Shown: piece by piece, positions 21,061-31,173 of the stretch
How positions within the stretch are numbered: the stretch's first letter is position 1
How the letters are laid out: every line of letters begins with the position of its first letter
NCBI GenBank assembly: GCA_020698575.1
Contig: CM036254.1
Location: forward strand, 25,396,026 to 25,460,025
DNA from: Bostrychus sinensis
Lineage: Eukaryota; Chordata; Actinopteri; Gobiiformes; Eleotridae
Reading direction: 5' to 3'
Length of the DNA: 64,000 nt
Translations under genes and position numbers: made by a program
The notes under the pieces: generated by a model
Databases searched by the model: none
What the model saw: only the letters and a program-made list of their open reading frames with translations
What the model was told of the DNA's origin: nothing

Positions 21061-21215
21061 AGTGGCGCTGCGGTGGTACATTTCTTCATTACCTTAAGAC
21101 TTCCACCCCCTCCCCCTCCTACCCACTCCATTGTGTTATGTGAATATTACACAGAATTACCCAAACGGTTCAGTGAAATTGTTCCAATTCACCTATACAT
21201 GCATGTTTTTGTACT
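21030..21215 (+). repeat. local duplication, unit 1 (partner 22263-22600)
   Basis: TTTTTTTCAAGCAGGT, CAAGTGGCG, GTGGTACAT, TCTTCATTACCT, AAGACTTCCACC, GTGAATATTACA and GAATTACCCAAA appear in the same order in the partner. I estimate roughly 80% identity by eye in the aligned part. Confidence 0.75.
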
Positions 21216-22262
21216 CTGAGAGGCTAGAGTCCAGAGTACATCCTGCCTCAGGCCCAAAGTTGCTGGAACAGGCCCCAGCCATGAGACCCTTAATGGAACT
21301 TGTAAGGCTAATAAACTCAATGAACTATTCCTCAAGCAAGTCTGTCACTCAAAATGAACTGTGTTGCACCTTTAGATGAATAACAGCACTTTAAAGTGTT
21401 TGTAGTTTTTATCTGCGTCTACCTATTTAAATACAGTTTAAGTCATCTTTAGTGTTTTTTTAGTCTATGTTAGTAACATTTTTAGATTTATAATGCTTTC
21501 CTTCTTTCATTTCTCGCCTTTTGCTATAATATATTGTTGCGTCTTCCTCAAAAACATTATTGGAGTTGTATTTTGTTTTATTCACACGTTTGGGGTGGGC
21601 GTGTGGGCGTGGCCAGCAGGAGGAGACAGGTCTTTAAAGTAACAGGCAACTAAACTGAGCTTTTTCAGCAGAGAGAAAGCAACAGCTCCTCAAAAGAAGG
21701 CAATTTCAATAAATATCAATTATTTTTTGTTATAAAACCTGAATTCAAAAGCAGTGGTGTTCAAAATGATTTCAAAAAGCTTAAAAAACAGCTTAGGTCT
21801 CTTTTAATATCCACCAATTTTTCAGAATGCTATAAAATTATAATGTAACTAAATAAACAACCATTTTATACAGTATATTAGGACTAAACCCTGGCTTCAC
21901 CTAAGACTAAAGCTGAAACTAACTGAATCTAAACTGACTAACGGTCGAGACCAAACCAGAACTTGTTAGTATAGACAGGTACACTATTGCTAAACCAAGA
22001 CTAAACACAGTTCTGACTTGATCCAGAGCAACTAGATGATTTAACACTATTCCATATCTATACTAGAAGCTACAGTGTTCAAAGCATTCATTTGGCTCTA
22101 TGGCCAAGAACCTGCTTTTAAATATCTGTTGTAGCTCATGACTCCATCTTGTGGGTGCAGATGAATATAGGAGGACAGTCTGAAATGAGTTTTGCAAAAA
22201 CTGTGCATTGCTGCTCCTTGAAGATTAGTGTTATGTTGTTGACTTGAGTCCACTGCCTCAAT
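21216..22262. repeat. repeat-derived spacer between the duplicated units
   Basis: Includes a TTAA-type element relative at about 21520-21810 (CCTCAAAAACATTATTGGAG ... TCTCTTTTAA) and a CTAAACC-like stretch at 21885-22010. Remaining sequence unassigned. Confidence 0.4.
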
Positions 22263-22600
22263 TTTTTTTCAAGCAGGTTGTTTGTTAAACAAGTGGCGAA
22301 ATTGAGGACTAACCTGGAACTAATTCAGGACTTAACCTTGCATTAAACCACTCAACGTTTAGGACCTAATTCAGTTCTAAATCAAGAAAAAATGTATTGA
22401 CTACTAAACAGGTCCAAAAAAAAAAAAAAAGACTGAAATGGGAATAACTCAGGAGGCAACAGCAAATGAGTGCTGCCTCTGTGGTACATGTCTTCATTAC
22501 CTCAAGACTTCCACCTCCCTCTTCCACTCACGTGATTGTGCTACGTGAATATTACAGAGAATTACCCAAATGGTTGGCTGAAATTTTTCCAAGTTGTTTA
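22263..22600 (+). repeat. local duplication, unit 2, split by CTAAACC-like DNA
   Basis: Matches 21030-21215, but between CAAGTGGCG (22290) and GTGGTACATG (22481) it holds about 180 bp of CTAAACC-like filler. The offset to unit 1 changes from about 1232 to 1408 across the filler, so the filler arrived after duplication or was lost from unit 1. Confidence 0.7.
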
Positions 22601-23380
22601 TCAAAGTTCGCCTTTGCCTCAATAGTAAGCCTCATCTCGGGAGTGGCAGAGGAGGCAGGATTTTTCCCTTTGTTTCCCGTGCGTCGATGTGACTGGGGTT
22701 ATTGGGATTATTCTGCCTCACAATACGCACATGTCGTCAGTGGGATTTCAATGTTTGCTTCTTGCTGTCACGGTCATTCTCTTCACTTTTGATTCGAGGG
22801 ACTGCCTGGAGTACTCTACAAACAGTGGTGGACCGGCTTACCCTAGCGACCGTAGAAAAATGCAACTACTATGTAAAAAAAAAATTAAAAAAGCCTGACA
22901 TTGTTTCTCATAGTCTTATTTCATTTGCACTTTAAACAACAAAGAAAAAGAGGTAATCAAAAGGGGAAACAATGTGAGGTGACACTAAAAGGCAGCAGCT
23001 TATAAATGTAAAAACACCTCAAACAAAACTCAAATAGATAGGATTAATTTTAATAAAGCAACACTGCAGTAATTTCTAGAGCTGTGGGCCAGCACACATA
23101 GACCTTTGTAACATACAGTTATTCATGCAGTTTAAACATGTTTTATTATTGTGCCACAACCTAACAATTGAAATAATAGAAATTAAGCTCTAATTAAATA
23201 AATTAGGTGAGGTCACACTGAGCTTTTGTGGACCAGGAATGGTCATAGAGACGCATAATTTACAGGTTTATTATGCAACTTAATATAACATACTGACTGT
23301 CATGGACGATCCAGGTAGCAGCAATGACATCCCTGGCTGACCTCATTCCCCTGCCCCAGGACTGCCCTGCCTTCAGATGG
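22600..23380. other. CNE-like patch then unassigned DNA
   Basis: 22600-22860 is a repeat-free CpG-bearing patch (CTCATCTCGGGAGTGGCAG, CCCGTGCGTCGATGTGACTG). 22900-23380 is unassigned AT-rich DNA. Confidence 0.3.
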
Positions 23381-23384
23381 CTGG

Positions 23385-23560
23385 CTGCTACTGTAAGACA
23401 TGTGGCCACTCAAGCTTAAGTTTAAGTCCTAAGTTTTAGGTGTGAGGGGCAAGGGTTCAATTCCCTATCATGAAGTCAAAAGCTCCAGCTGCAATTTGTG
23501 CCAGTCCCAAGCCCAGACAAATGGAGGGTGTTGTGTAAAAGTACTCACACAAATGATTTG
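23385..23560 (+). mobile_element. degraded tRNA-type SINE with LINE-type tail
   Basis: GGCAAGGGTTCAATTCCCTA resembles a tRNA B-box region. It is followed by GTGCCAGTCCCAAGCCCAGA and AAATGGAGGGTG, the tail motif shared with the RTE-like fragments. Heavily mutated. Confidence 0.45.
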
Positions 23561-24366
23561 CTTTGGTGACAGAAAGGGACTAATAAGAAATAGTGGGTAT
23601 GTATAGATATGAATGAAAACATACTGGATACGCCCAAATTGTAACCCTCATAGTGTTCAATACCTTGTCTAATAGACTCTAAAGCCATAAAAAAAATGTG
23701 CATACTGCATACTAGTGGTGCTAAGTGATAACACAACCAGCTATATCCAACATTTCTACCTACATTGGCTATCAAAGTAGACAACATCTTCTATCTATTC
23801 CCCCGTTTACCTATGCACTTTGATTCATTCACTAGCACCACACTGAAAGCAAAGTGTGGTTATGTCTCTGTAAGTGGTGGATTATTTACCACTGTTCAGC
23901 TTGATTCATTTTATTCACTGCTAAAGGCCAGCAGGTTGTCCCTAAAATTGTAACAGGTAAGACACAACATTGACAAAAACAACTTATAGTCAGCCAAAAT
24001 CATTCTATATCTTGGTACTGTGTAACTTGTTGGCTCTTCAAAACAAGCTGCTATCAAAGTTGTCTTATGGCCTAAATATTGGACAATAAAAAAATCACCA
24101 TGGGAGAAATCGCCAAATCCAGTCAAGATAATGATGCTGTCTGAAATGATGAAATGTAGGCATATCCCATCAGTATTTCAACATGTGTCAGGTTAATATG
24201 ACATTTGTTATTAATGGTGGCTATTTCTGTCTATTTTTGGTCAAACGTGCCATAATGTCTTGTACAGCTCAATAAAGAACCATGGACAGTGACGTGAAGC
24301 CGTCCTGACACATCCGTCACAGAGCTGTCCTCTCTAATGGTTTCTCCTCTCTCTGTCTCTGTAAAG
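23561..24366. other. 3' end of the long intron, nothing recognised
   Basis: Unassigned, ending in the pyrimidine-rich acceptor region of the 24367 exon. Confidence 0.5.
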
Positions 24367-24476
24367 CTGGCTGTGAAAATCGCTCAAGCCGCTGATTGCC
24401 GTGACTTCGTGAAACGCAAACAGGAAGAGGAAGCTTTAAAGGCTGCTCAGAAGAGGAAGAACCAAATAGCCTGGGG
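24367..24476 (+). CDS. fam204a: fam204a penultimate coding exon
   Basis: The acceptor is a pyrimidine tract ending TAAAG at 24366 and the donor is GTACGC at 24477. Reading in phase 0 from the 142-231 exon gives L-A-V-K-I-A-Q, then C-R-D-F-V-K, a K/E-rich stretch and N-Q-I-A-W. Two leftover bases (GG) complete a glycine codon with the first base of the last exon. The K/E/Q-rich stretch is likely helical or a coiled coil. It matches the FAM204A C-terminal region, in which an A-W-G-F-E junction is conserved. The preceding intron is about 24.1 kb and full of repeats and CNE-like islands; the following intron is only 139 bp. Confidence 0.94.
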
Positions 24477-24615
24477 GTACGCCATCTCTCTGTCCCAAAA
24501 ATGCTTTGGGTCTGAGTTAAAATAAAACATCTGAATTAGCCAGACGTCAAAACAGACATATTGTATGTATGTTAATTTCTCTGAATAACTGCCGTTTCTT
24601 TTTGATGTGTTGCAG

Positions 24616-24667
24616 GTTTGAGGCCAAAAAACGCTGGGAAACCAAGAGCAACATGGGCTTCATGTGA
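24616..24667 (+). CDS. fam204a: fam204a terminal coding exon with stop
   Basis: The acceptor TTGCAG ends at 24615. The split glycine codon is completed, then the frame reads F-E-A-K-K-R-W-E-T-K-S-N-M-G-F-M and stops at TGA 24665-24667. This tail is the most diagnostic part of FAM204A; the human protein ends the same way except Y for the final F, from memory. About 40 bp after the stop a repeat copy begins (24706-25375), so much of the 3' UTR may be repeat-derived. I see no AATAAA in the first 900 bp after the stop; the first good variant signal is ATTAAA at 25593. Confidence 0.95.
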
Positions 24668-24705
24668 TGATTGTAAACAGCAAGCTCAAAGACTGCTATT
24701 TTATG

Positions 24706-25375
24706 GACTTTTGTCAAGGAGGTTATGTTTTTGCCTGTGTCGGTTGGTTTGTTAGTCTGTAAGCAAGAGACCTCAAAACACAATGGTCAAAATTTTTATA
24801 ACATTTTTATGAATGGTTGGAAAGAAAAAGAATATCCCAGCTGCCACAAAAATACTAACTCCAGCCAAAAGGGGTCTGTAAAAAAATGCTTCCTCTTGGT
24901 ATCCACAAGACTGTCTGGACCCTGGTATTTTTTGCTGGATTCTTTATCATTGTGAGACTTTTTTGAGCTTATATCTATGCTATATTGTAATTTCCACCTC
25001 AAAAACATACTTGTAGTACTACTTTGTTTCATTCACACTTCACAATCTTATTCCTGAGCTCTTTTCTGAAGATTTCTAAAGACCATACATCCTCACTGGA
25101 CTCATTCTGATAATTTCAGTGTCTGTTAGCATCATGATGCTAATAGTCGTGCTAAATAGCCATTTTATGCCAGATACCATATCCAAGCTTTCTCTGCAAA
25201 GTCAAAGTGCCAGCTGCCCAAGATAAGACATTTCCCATACATGGTGATTGTATGTAAAGCATTAACACACTAGAAGATTCCCTGTTAAAGTCCAGGTCTG
25301 GGCATGGCGTCTTTCTCATTGCAAGATAGCGTCAAGGCCTTAGCCGAGGTCTTTGCTCTCTGAGTGCTTCTAATT
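24706..25375 (+). repeat. family E repeat, copy 1, with family B inserted
   Basis: Starts TTTGTCAAGGAGGTTATG and TTGGTTTGTTAGTCTGTAAG; ends CTTAGCCGAGGTCTTTGCTC and TGAGTGCTTCTA. Copy 2 at 35893-37080 has the same start and end. Family B sequence (about 24975-25290) lies inside. It begins only about 40 bp after the fam204a stop codon. Confidence 0.65.
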
Positions 25376-25399
25376 TAATAATAGTTTAATTTTTATGAT

Positions 25400-26190
25400 C
25401 ACAGACTGTATTCATCTTGTATATTTTGAAGACTGGGGAAAATGCATACACCCAGCAATGAGGAAGCCATCCACAGAAGAAGAGGGGAAAAAAATTGACG
25501 GATTCAGATTAATTCCTAAGGCGCCCATTGGTGTCTGCATTGTGTTATTTTTCATTACATTTTAGTGATTTGAGCGTTTTTTCCCCCTTCAAATTAAATC
25601 TGGTGTACATTACTGGATGATGCGTTTATTTATTGCTGTAAAGTGGGTTAATCATGAAGGCGCTTCTTTCTTCTGCTCCCGAAGAGAAAGGGAAGATTAG
25701 AGCCCTAATGCAATGTACAGGATAATGTGCGATAGGATTTGTGTGAAGAAAATGAAATTTGGCTGTAAAGTGTTGTGAGCGTCCATAAACTGCTGTGGAG
25801 GGAGGGGGGGATTTGCTGCTGGCCCTCACCCATGCTGCGAGACACACTATTGTTCCCAGCCCAAACAAGAGACATACGCTGTTTTCTCGAAGCCTACATT
25901 GGCTCTTCATTGTGCTTTGAGCTTCTTCAGCTTCTGTAAACTCCTCTAAACCAGTGTTTTCTCTCCCACTTTGATCTTTTTTGATCTACAGCAATTTCTC
26001 CCCCATTTCTACTTCGGAAACGCTCATTCAGATTCAGTGTTAATTGCAAAGACGCTGCTGAAAAAGAGCGCACAGTGATAATTGCTTTTATTCATAAACC
26101 TTGCTTATTTTTCCCTAACTATAAAAATGATTGCTTTGCTTCAAGGTAATGGGAATTAAAATTAATCCACCTAAGTTGTTTGCATTGCAC
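25400..26190. other. CNE-like island downstream of fam204a
   Basis: Long repeat-free block: CGGATTCAGATTAATTCC, GGGTTAATCATGAAGGCGC, GCCCTAATGCAATGTACAGG, GGGAATTAAAATTAATCC. No accepted coding frame. Candidate enhancer DNA on texture alone. Confidence 0.4.
25593..25598 (+). promoter_or_regulatory. candidate variant poly(A) signal ATTAAA for fam204a
   Basis: First clear poly(A)-signal-like hexamer downstream of the fam204a stop, followed by TG-rich sequence. It lies about 930 bp after the stop and beyond a repeat insertion. The call rests only on the hexamer and its position; a non-canonical site nearer the stop is possible. Confidence 0.25.
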
Positions 26191-26802
26191 ATATTTGGAC
26201 ACATTGCTGTGTAGGTCGAATAGGTGTGGGGATAAAAATTAACCAAACATCAGCAGTAAAAGTTGGAGGCAGTTATGATTCAGAGTCACCTGTGTTGAGA
26301 TATGAAAACACATGGTGAGTTATGACTAACTACTGGTTTTGGTATCATTCACATTCAACTCAATCATGAGCTGTCACATGCTGAGAATTGGTGCTAATTA
26401 AACTATTAATTATCTCTATAATGAGACAAGACTTGAAACTGTGTTAAGCACATCAAAGAACGACATGGGATTTCTTCACTTTGATGACTGCTATGAAAAA
26501 TATATCTCGACTGAGGAGCGAGGAAACATCACAGATGCTTCATTAACGGGACAAAAGGCGGCTGTATTTTAGGGCCCTTCTGAAGTTATGGAGAACTCTT
26601 CAACAACTGTTTTACTCTGGTATTTTACAGTGTAGTCAGTCTGTTCATATTCTTTGAGAACAGTGGTTTGTACACTACTGTCCCACACAGTAAGATGGTC
26701 ACGGGTTTGATATCCAGCTCCATACAACAACAAAAATCACTCAATATGAAATGGTTTCAAGCTGAAGTGTATGTAATTTCTCAAGCAGACATCCTTGACA
26801 TA
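26191..26802. other. intergenic, nothing recognised
   Basis: No repeat, RNA or coding signal that I can support. Confidence 0.5.
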
Positions 26803-27486
26803 TAGCGGTGCACAGTGGCAGAGTGGTTTGCCTCACAGAAAGGAAGTTGTGGGTTTGATTGTCTTGCCGGCTGACTACCATCCTCCTGGAAACTGCATGT
26901 CCTTCCTGTGTTACTATGGGTTCTCTTTAGGTTCTTCTCATCATCCAAAGACATGCAGTGTGTTAGACCAGTGGTTCTCAAACTCTGGTACGGGTACCAC
27001 TGGTGGTATGCAGGCTTCTTCTGGTGGTACTCGGGAGTCTTTTGGAGTTCTGATTTAGTTTAATTAATATCGAGCCAGTTTTCATTCCTGTCTTAGTCCT
27101 TCTCTGGTTTGGGATGAAAAGAGGACCACTCCTTAGTCCTGGTTTATATTAGGCTTAGTCCTGGTTTAGACTGGGTTTAGACCTGGATTAGTCTAAATGT
27201 AGTCCTTGTTTAGTCCTGGTTAGGTCCCGGTTTACTCTCTTTTTGGTCCTTATTTAGTAATGCATAAAAGATAGTACTTTGAAAGCCATATATTTGAAGT
27301 GGTACTTGGTATGAAAAGTTGGAGAATCACTGCTAGATATTGTGATTCTAAATTGCCCCAATAGTGAATGTGGTAGTGAATGCTTGTTTGTCAGTGTATT
27401 ATGCCTCTGTGTCAGCCCTGCGACTTACTGGCCACTGTCCAGGGTTTATCTCGGGTAGGGAATAAGCTGAATATGAATAAATGAAT
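26803..27486 (+). mobile_element. V-SINE split by a hAT-like element
   Basis: The 5' half (26803-26967) has the tRNA-like GTGGCAGAGTGGTTTGCCTC and the core ending CATCCAAAGACATGCAG. The 3' half resumes at 27340 with TTCTAAATTGCCCC, GTAGTGAATGCTTGTTTGTC, CTGGCCACTGTCCAGGG and a GAATAAATGAATG end. The halves are separated by the element at 26968-27332. Confidence 0.8.
26968..27332. mobile_element. hAT-like element inside the V-SINE
   Basis: TIRs are CAGTGGTTCTCAAACT and, reversed, CAGTGATTCTCCAACT. The interior contains a reversed CTAAACC-like array (TTAGTCCTGGTTTA units). Flanking octamers match only weakly (GTTAGACC against GCTAGATA with a 1-bp shift), so the duplication has decayed. Confidence 0.78.
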
Positions 27487-28309
27487 GTTAAATGACTTTA
27501 TAAACTGGCAACAAGTCACATGAGTGTTTTATTATAGCCCATACTCAAACAACAAATGTATACACTGCAAGTTTATATTTGTAAAAATGGCATTAGCCTG
27601 TTTCTTATGTTTTTTTTACCTATTGATACATACGTCAGCTTGTCAAATACATATACTTTGCCCATAAATTCCAGTCTTAATATAGAAAGCTTGTAGCCAC
27701 TTTTTAAGCTCACGTTTGTCAGTGAACATGACCGGTGCTGCTCCGTATCAATAGCATCTCACTTTATTAATCTCTTTGAACACAGGATAGTGCCTTGAGC
27801 AGCGATCATTGTGTTTTTTTAAGCCTGCAAAATCCACTTTCCCCTCTCGTCGTGTGGAGGAGCTGTTCTCAATAGTCTGTAACTCGGGGCCAGTCTTAGC
27901 CCCTGACCTGAAGTGATGTGTTGTGAAGTAACAAACTCCTTGGGCGCATGTCGAGGAAAACTGTTTGTTGTTTTGCGTACGGGGGCAAAATAACACAACA
28001 TCAACAATCCTATTAAAAGGATAGAAAGCCGCTGTTGTGTGAAAGGGAACATATGTCGGTGGTAAAAAGACATCAGTGCTATCATTAGACGCAATCAGAG
28101 GCAGAAGAGGATTAACTTAAAGAGGAATCTGTGATGATGAGGACGATAAAAGGGGTTTAAAACACCTCGTAGTGATTCAGAGTGTGGGTCAGAGGAGGAG
28201 ACGCGGCTTTGCATTACGGACAATTAATCTTTAAGAGAGATCACCAAGAAGATATGCATGCTTTATGTGTGTGAAAAATCTACATACATTTAACATTTAA
28301 CAGTGTTTA
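27487..28309. other. intergenic with a CNE-like island (27700-28260)
   Basis: The island has CTTTATTAATCTCTTTG, GAGCAGCGATCATTG, GGGCGCATGTCGAGG and CGCAATCAGAGGCAG and is free of repeat signatures. Two overlapping reverse frames here have no family features. Confidence 0.35.
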
Positions 28310-28690
28310 AATTCACTTCAATTGAATTTTATTTATAAAGCCCAATATCAGAACAGCAGTCACCTCAAAGGGCTTTACTAACAATTTGTCACACTATCAA
28401 ACAAAACGCACTAATCAAAAATAAACACAAAAAATAAACACACAAACAAAATGCAATCAAATGTAAACTTAAACAAAACACAATCAAAAACAAACACACA
28501 ATCAGACATAAAGGTAAACATAAATACATAATCAAACAAAACACACAATCAAACATAAACAATAACTACACTAAACTAAACAGACCCAGGATATCCCCTG
28601 TCCTTAGACCTTCCTTCTGGGTAAGGAAAAACTTCAAAAAAACAAAACAAAAAAACAACAAAAAACGTCTGTCCTCTCCCTATCAATGTG
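28310..28690. repeat. fish repeat 3' tail with A-rich AAACAAAACACA array
   Basis: GAATTTTATTTATAAAGCCC and CACCTCAAAGGGCTTTACTA, then about 200 bp of AAACA/AATCA units, then CCCCTGTCCTTAGACC and GGGTAAGGAAAAACTTC. I recognise the combination as a common fish interspersed repeat, class uncertain. Confidence 0.55.
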
Positions 28691-28919
28691 TCTAGGACTG
28701 TTAAATAAAGTCCATTATCTAGGGGCCTGGGAAGTCCATAAGAAGTGAGGTTGAGGGCCCACAGGTCGGGACGGCGCAGATGGGGTGTTTGAAATGTTTA
28801 TGCTTTGAAAATGGCCCATAGTTAGGAATAGGCAAAACAGTAGCTGAGTACTCTTTGGGACCGTCCTGTCTGTGTGCACAACTCCAGTTAACAGTAGCCC
28901 ACCACTCTGCATCATCCCA

Positions 28920-29345
28920 ACACTGTCAAACTCTTTTCCTCACAGCGCAGCAGCAGAGGTTCATTTTAGTCTTTACAGATGCATCAATTCTTCCACTAAT
29001 TATCAATTGTGACACCCTTAATCACTGGGAGACTGCCGCGCTGAATAAATGCCATGTCTTTTGTGTCATAATTTTGTGCATCTTGACAAACACGACCCAT
29101 TAAACAACCTGGTGGCCTTTTTGAAGAGTGATGATTAGACTAATTAAAACTGCAAAACATCTGAGAGGGGGCTGCAGACGTGCCAGAATTAAACAGGTCA
29201 TTAAATGAGCCAGCCAATATGTCAACATCAGCACCGGCAATCCAACGTCATGTCACTTTAGTGCAGGCAATAAAAATTAAGAGAGGAGAAATTAGATCCT
29301 AATTAGCATTCTCAGTTTCTTAGGTGAAACATTTGAAATTTCGGT
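28920..29345. other. strong CNE-like island
   Basis: Dense in homeobox and Sox-like words with no repeat character: CACTAATTATCAATTGTG, GATTAGACTAATTAAAAC, GGTCATTAAATGAGCC, GTGCAGGCAATAAAAATTAA, GATCCTAATTAGCATTC. Non-coding in all frames. Confidence 0.42.
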
Positions 29346-30660
29346 GTAAAATAGAGTGTATTTTTGCACAGCCTCATTGTATATACCCCTTTTGTCTACT
29401 ATATCTTACATTTATAGTAGTCCAGTGACAGTGACATTCTTTAATAGGAAGGGAATAGTCAAGGGATAAAGATATAAAAGCCATACTCATGTTCTAAATT
29501 GATATACTGTACATTTTTACTGTTATGCTGTTTGTATTTTCTTGGTAGTCAGTCCTGGGATGGGCCCTGGATCAAATGTAAATGGGTGTACGGAAGTGTT
29601 TAAAGGCAATAACAAGCTTTCTGGATCAGCATTTTTGGCTTGAAATTAAATTTGATCACATGAGAGCATTCATTTTGTCATGTGCAAGCTTTGGCCAATT
29701 ATGTGCTTGCATAAGAAGGGGATCTCTTACCATTTATTAAAAGTAGACTCCATTGGCTGTTATTCTACATATCCCATCAACACTGACTTCTTCTTGTCCT
29801 TCTGTCTTTGCGCTTTCAGTGGTCCTCTTTCAATTCACTACATCTATAAATCTCCTTTTTGGTCTTCCTCTAGACCCCATGCCTGGCAGCTCCAACCTCA
29901 GCATCCTTCCAGTCTTGTTCACTTTTCCTTTCTTTGTTGCAGTGCTTCAGAACATGGTACAGTACAATCAAGTTATGGCACTTTGCTTTATGTGGATTTT
30001 CATGCCATTGATGCAAGAAAGTTAAACATACACACATATTGCTTTACCATACTTACCAGGGTTTCTGAGGCCATAGTTCCCATTTACAGTAGGAAAAGTA
30101 CTTCCCACATTTGTCCAAACGGTATAAATTAGGTCACTACATTTACAATTAGATAAAGACATTTAAACTTAGTTGCTTTGTAATTAAAACCATAGAGCAG
30201 CATGTCGCTCCCTTTTAATTGTTTCTTGGTCAAAAGTGCTTGGAAAGAGTCTATTTTATCATTTAGCATAACTTATAGAACAAAAATGAAAATTAACTTT
30301 CAATTAATTTTTCCTTTTGCTATCTTTATGATAGTGGCATAAAATTCATAAAAACATTTCCGAGCCCCAATATGCTGAGGCTGCACCCATTATGCATTCA
30401 TACTCGCTCTGCAAACCACATTTTATCTGAATGAATTATTAACTACTTTAATGAATATTTCATGTTTCTTTATGGAACCATTTAACACTTCCTGCAGAGG
30501 TAATGACATCTTAAGCAGAGCCACACCTGGACCAGATACGGCACAAATGTGGTTAGAGCTCAAAGAGGGGTCACATGTGACTAGAATGTGTTTTTGTTGA
30601 AAACTGTTGTCAATATTAAGTTGGAAATCTGCATTCATACTGTATTTACTACTGTATTAA
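29346..30660. other. intergenic with one LINE fragment
   Basis: Apart from the LINE reverse-transcriptase fragment at 29836-29921 nothing is recognised. The 150-residue frame at 29680 is open by chance and antisense to that fragment. Confidence 0.45.
29836..29921 (-). pseudogene. LINE polyprotein C-terminal fragment
   Basis: The - strand reads K-T-G-R-M-L-R-L-E-L-P-G, then G-S-R-G-R-P-K-R-R-F-I-D-V-V. The R-G-R-P-K-R-R-[FY]-x-D-V-V motif is typical of the C-terminus of a common fish non-LTR retrotransposon protein (from memory). Only about 28 codons remain intact. Confidence 0.55.
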
Positions 30661-31136
30661 TAACACTGGTGTCCAACATTAGAATTCAGGTTTTTTTTTG
30701 AGGGGCACTAGGTGGACGACATCTATGCACATAATGAGTTGAATTATAGAGTTACTTTTCACTGCACAGAGACTCAGTCATATGAAGCCAGTTGAGGAGG
30801 ACGCCAGAACGCCAATAAAAAATGGTCCATGGTCCACATTTGGGCCCTGACCCATAGCTTGGACACTCTTTATAGCCTTGCAACAAATAATGGTATTGTG
30901 TATAGCATGGGAGGGAGATAAGTTGTGAGGAAATTAGCTAAACAGAGCAGGATAGGTACTGTATATGTGTAAAAGCATACTGCCATTTTGTTTTTCAGCA
31001 AGACACTTCACTCACATTACCTACTCTAGCACACACAAAGGGCATCTGACGTTAAAAAAAAACAAAACTTGCCAAATCCCTGTACAATTAATTTGCTGTG
31101 GCGACCCTGTAAGAAAGCAGCCAAAAACACACACAC

Positions 31137-31138
<2 letters not shown>
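30661..31138. other. intergenic, LINE-tail fragment at 31030-31130
   Basis: CAAAGGGCATCTGACGTTAA, CTTGCCAAATCCCTGTAC and TTGCTGTGGCGACCCTG mark the RTE-like tail. The rest is unassigned. Confidence 0.45.

Positions 31139-31170
<32 letters not shown>
31139..31170. repeat. (TA)n microsatellite, Tc1 target
   Basis: About 16 TA units ending at the left end of the Tc1 element, which inserts at TA dinucleotides. Confidence 0.9.

Positions 31171-31173
<3 letters not shown>

Noticed and set aside
26966..27340. perfect target duplication for the hAT-like element in the V-SINE
   Set aside because: Best register gives only 5 of 8 matches, so it is reported as decayed.
29680..30132. 150-residue + strand open frame
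   Set aside because: Antisense to a LINE fragment; its composition shows no protein family.
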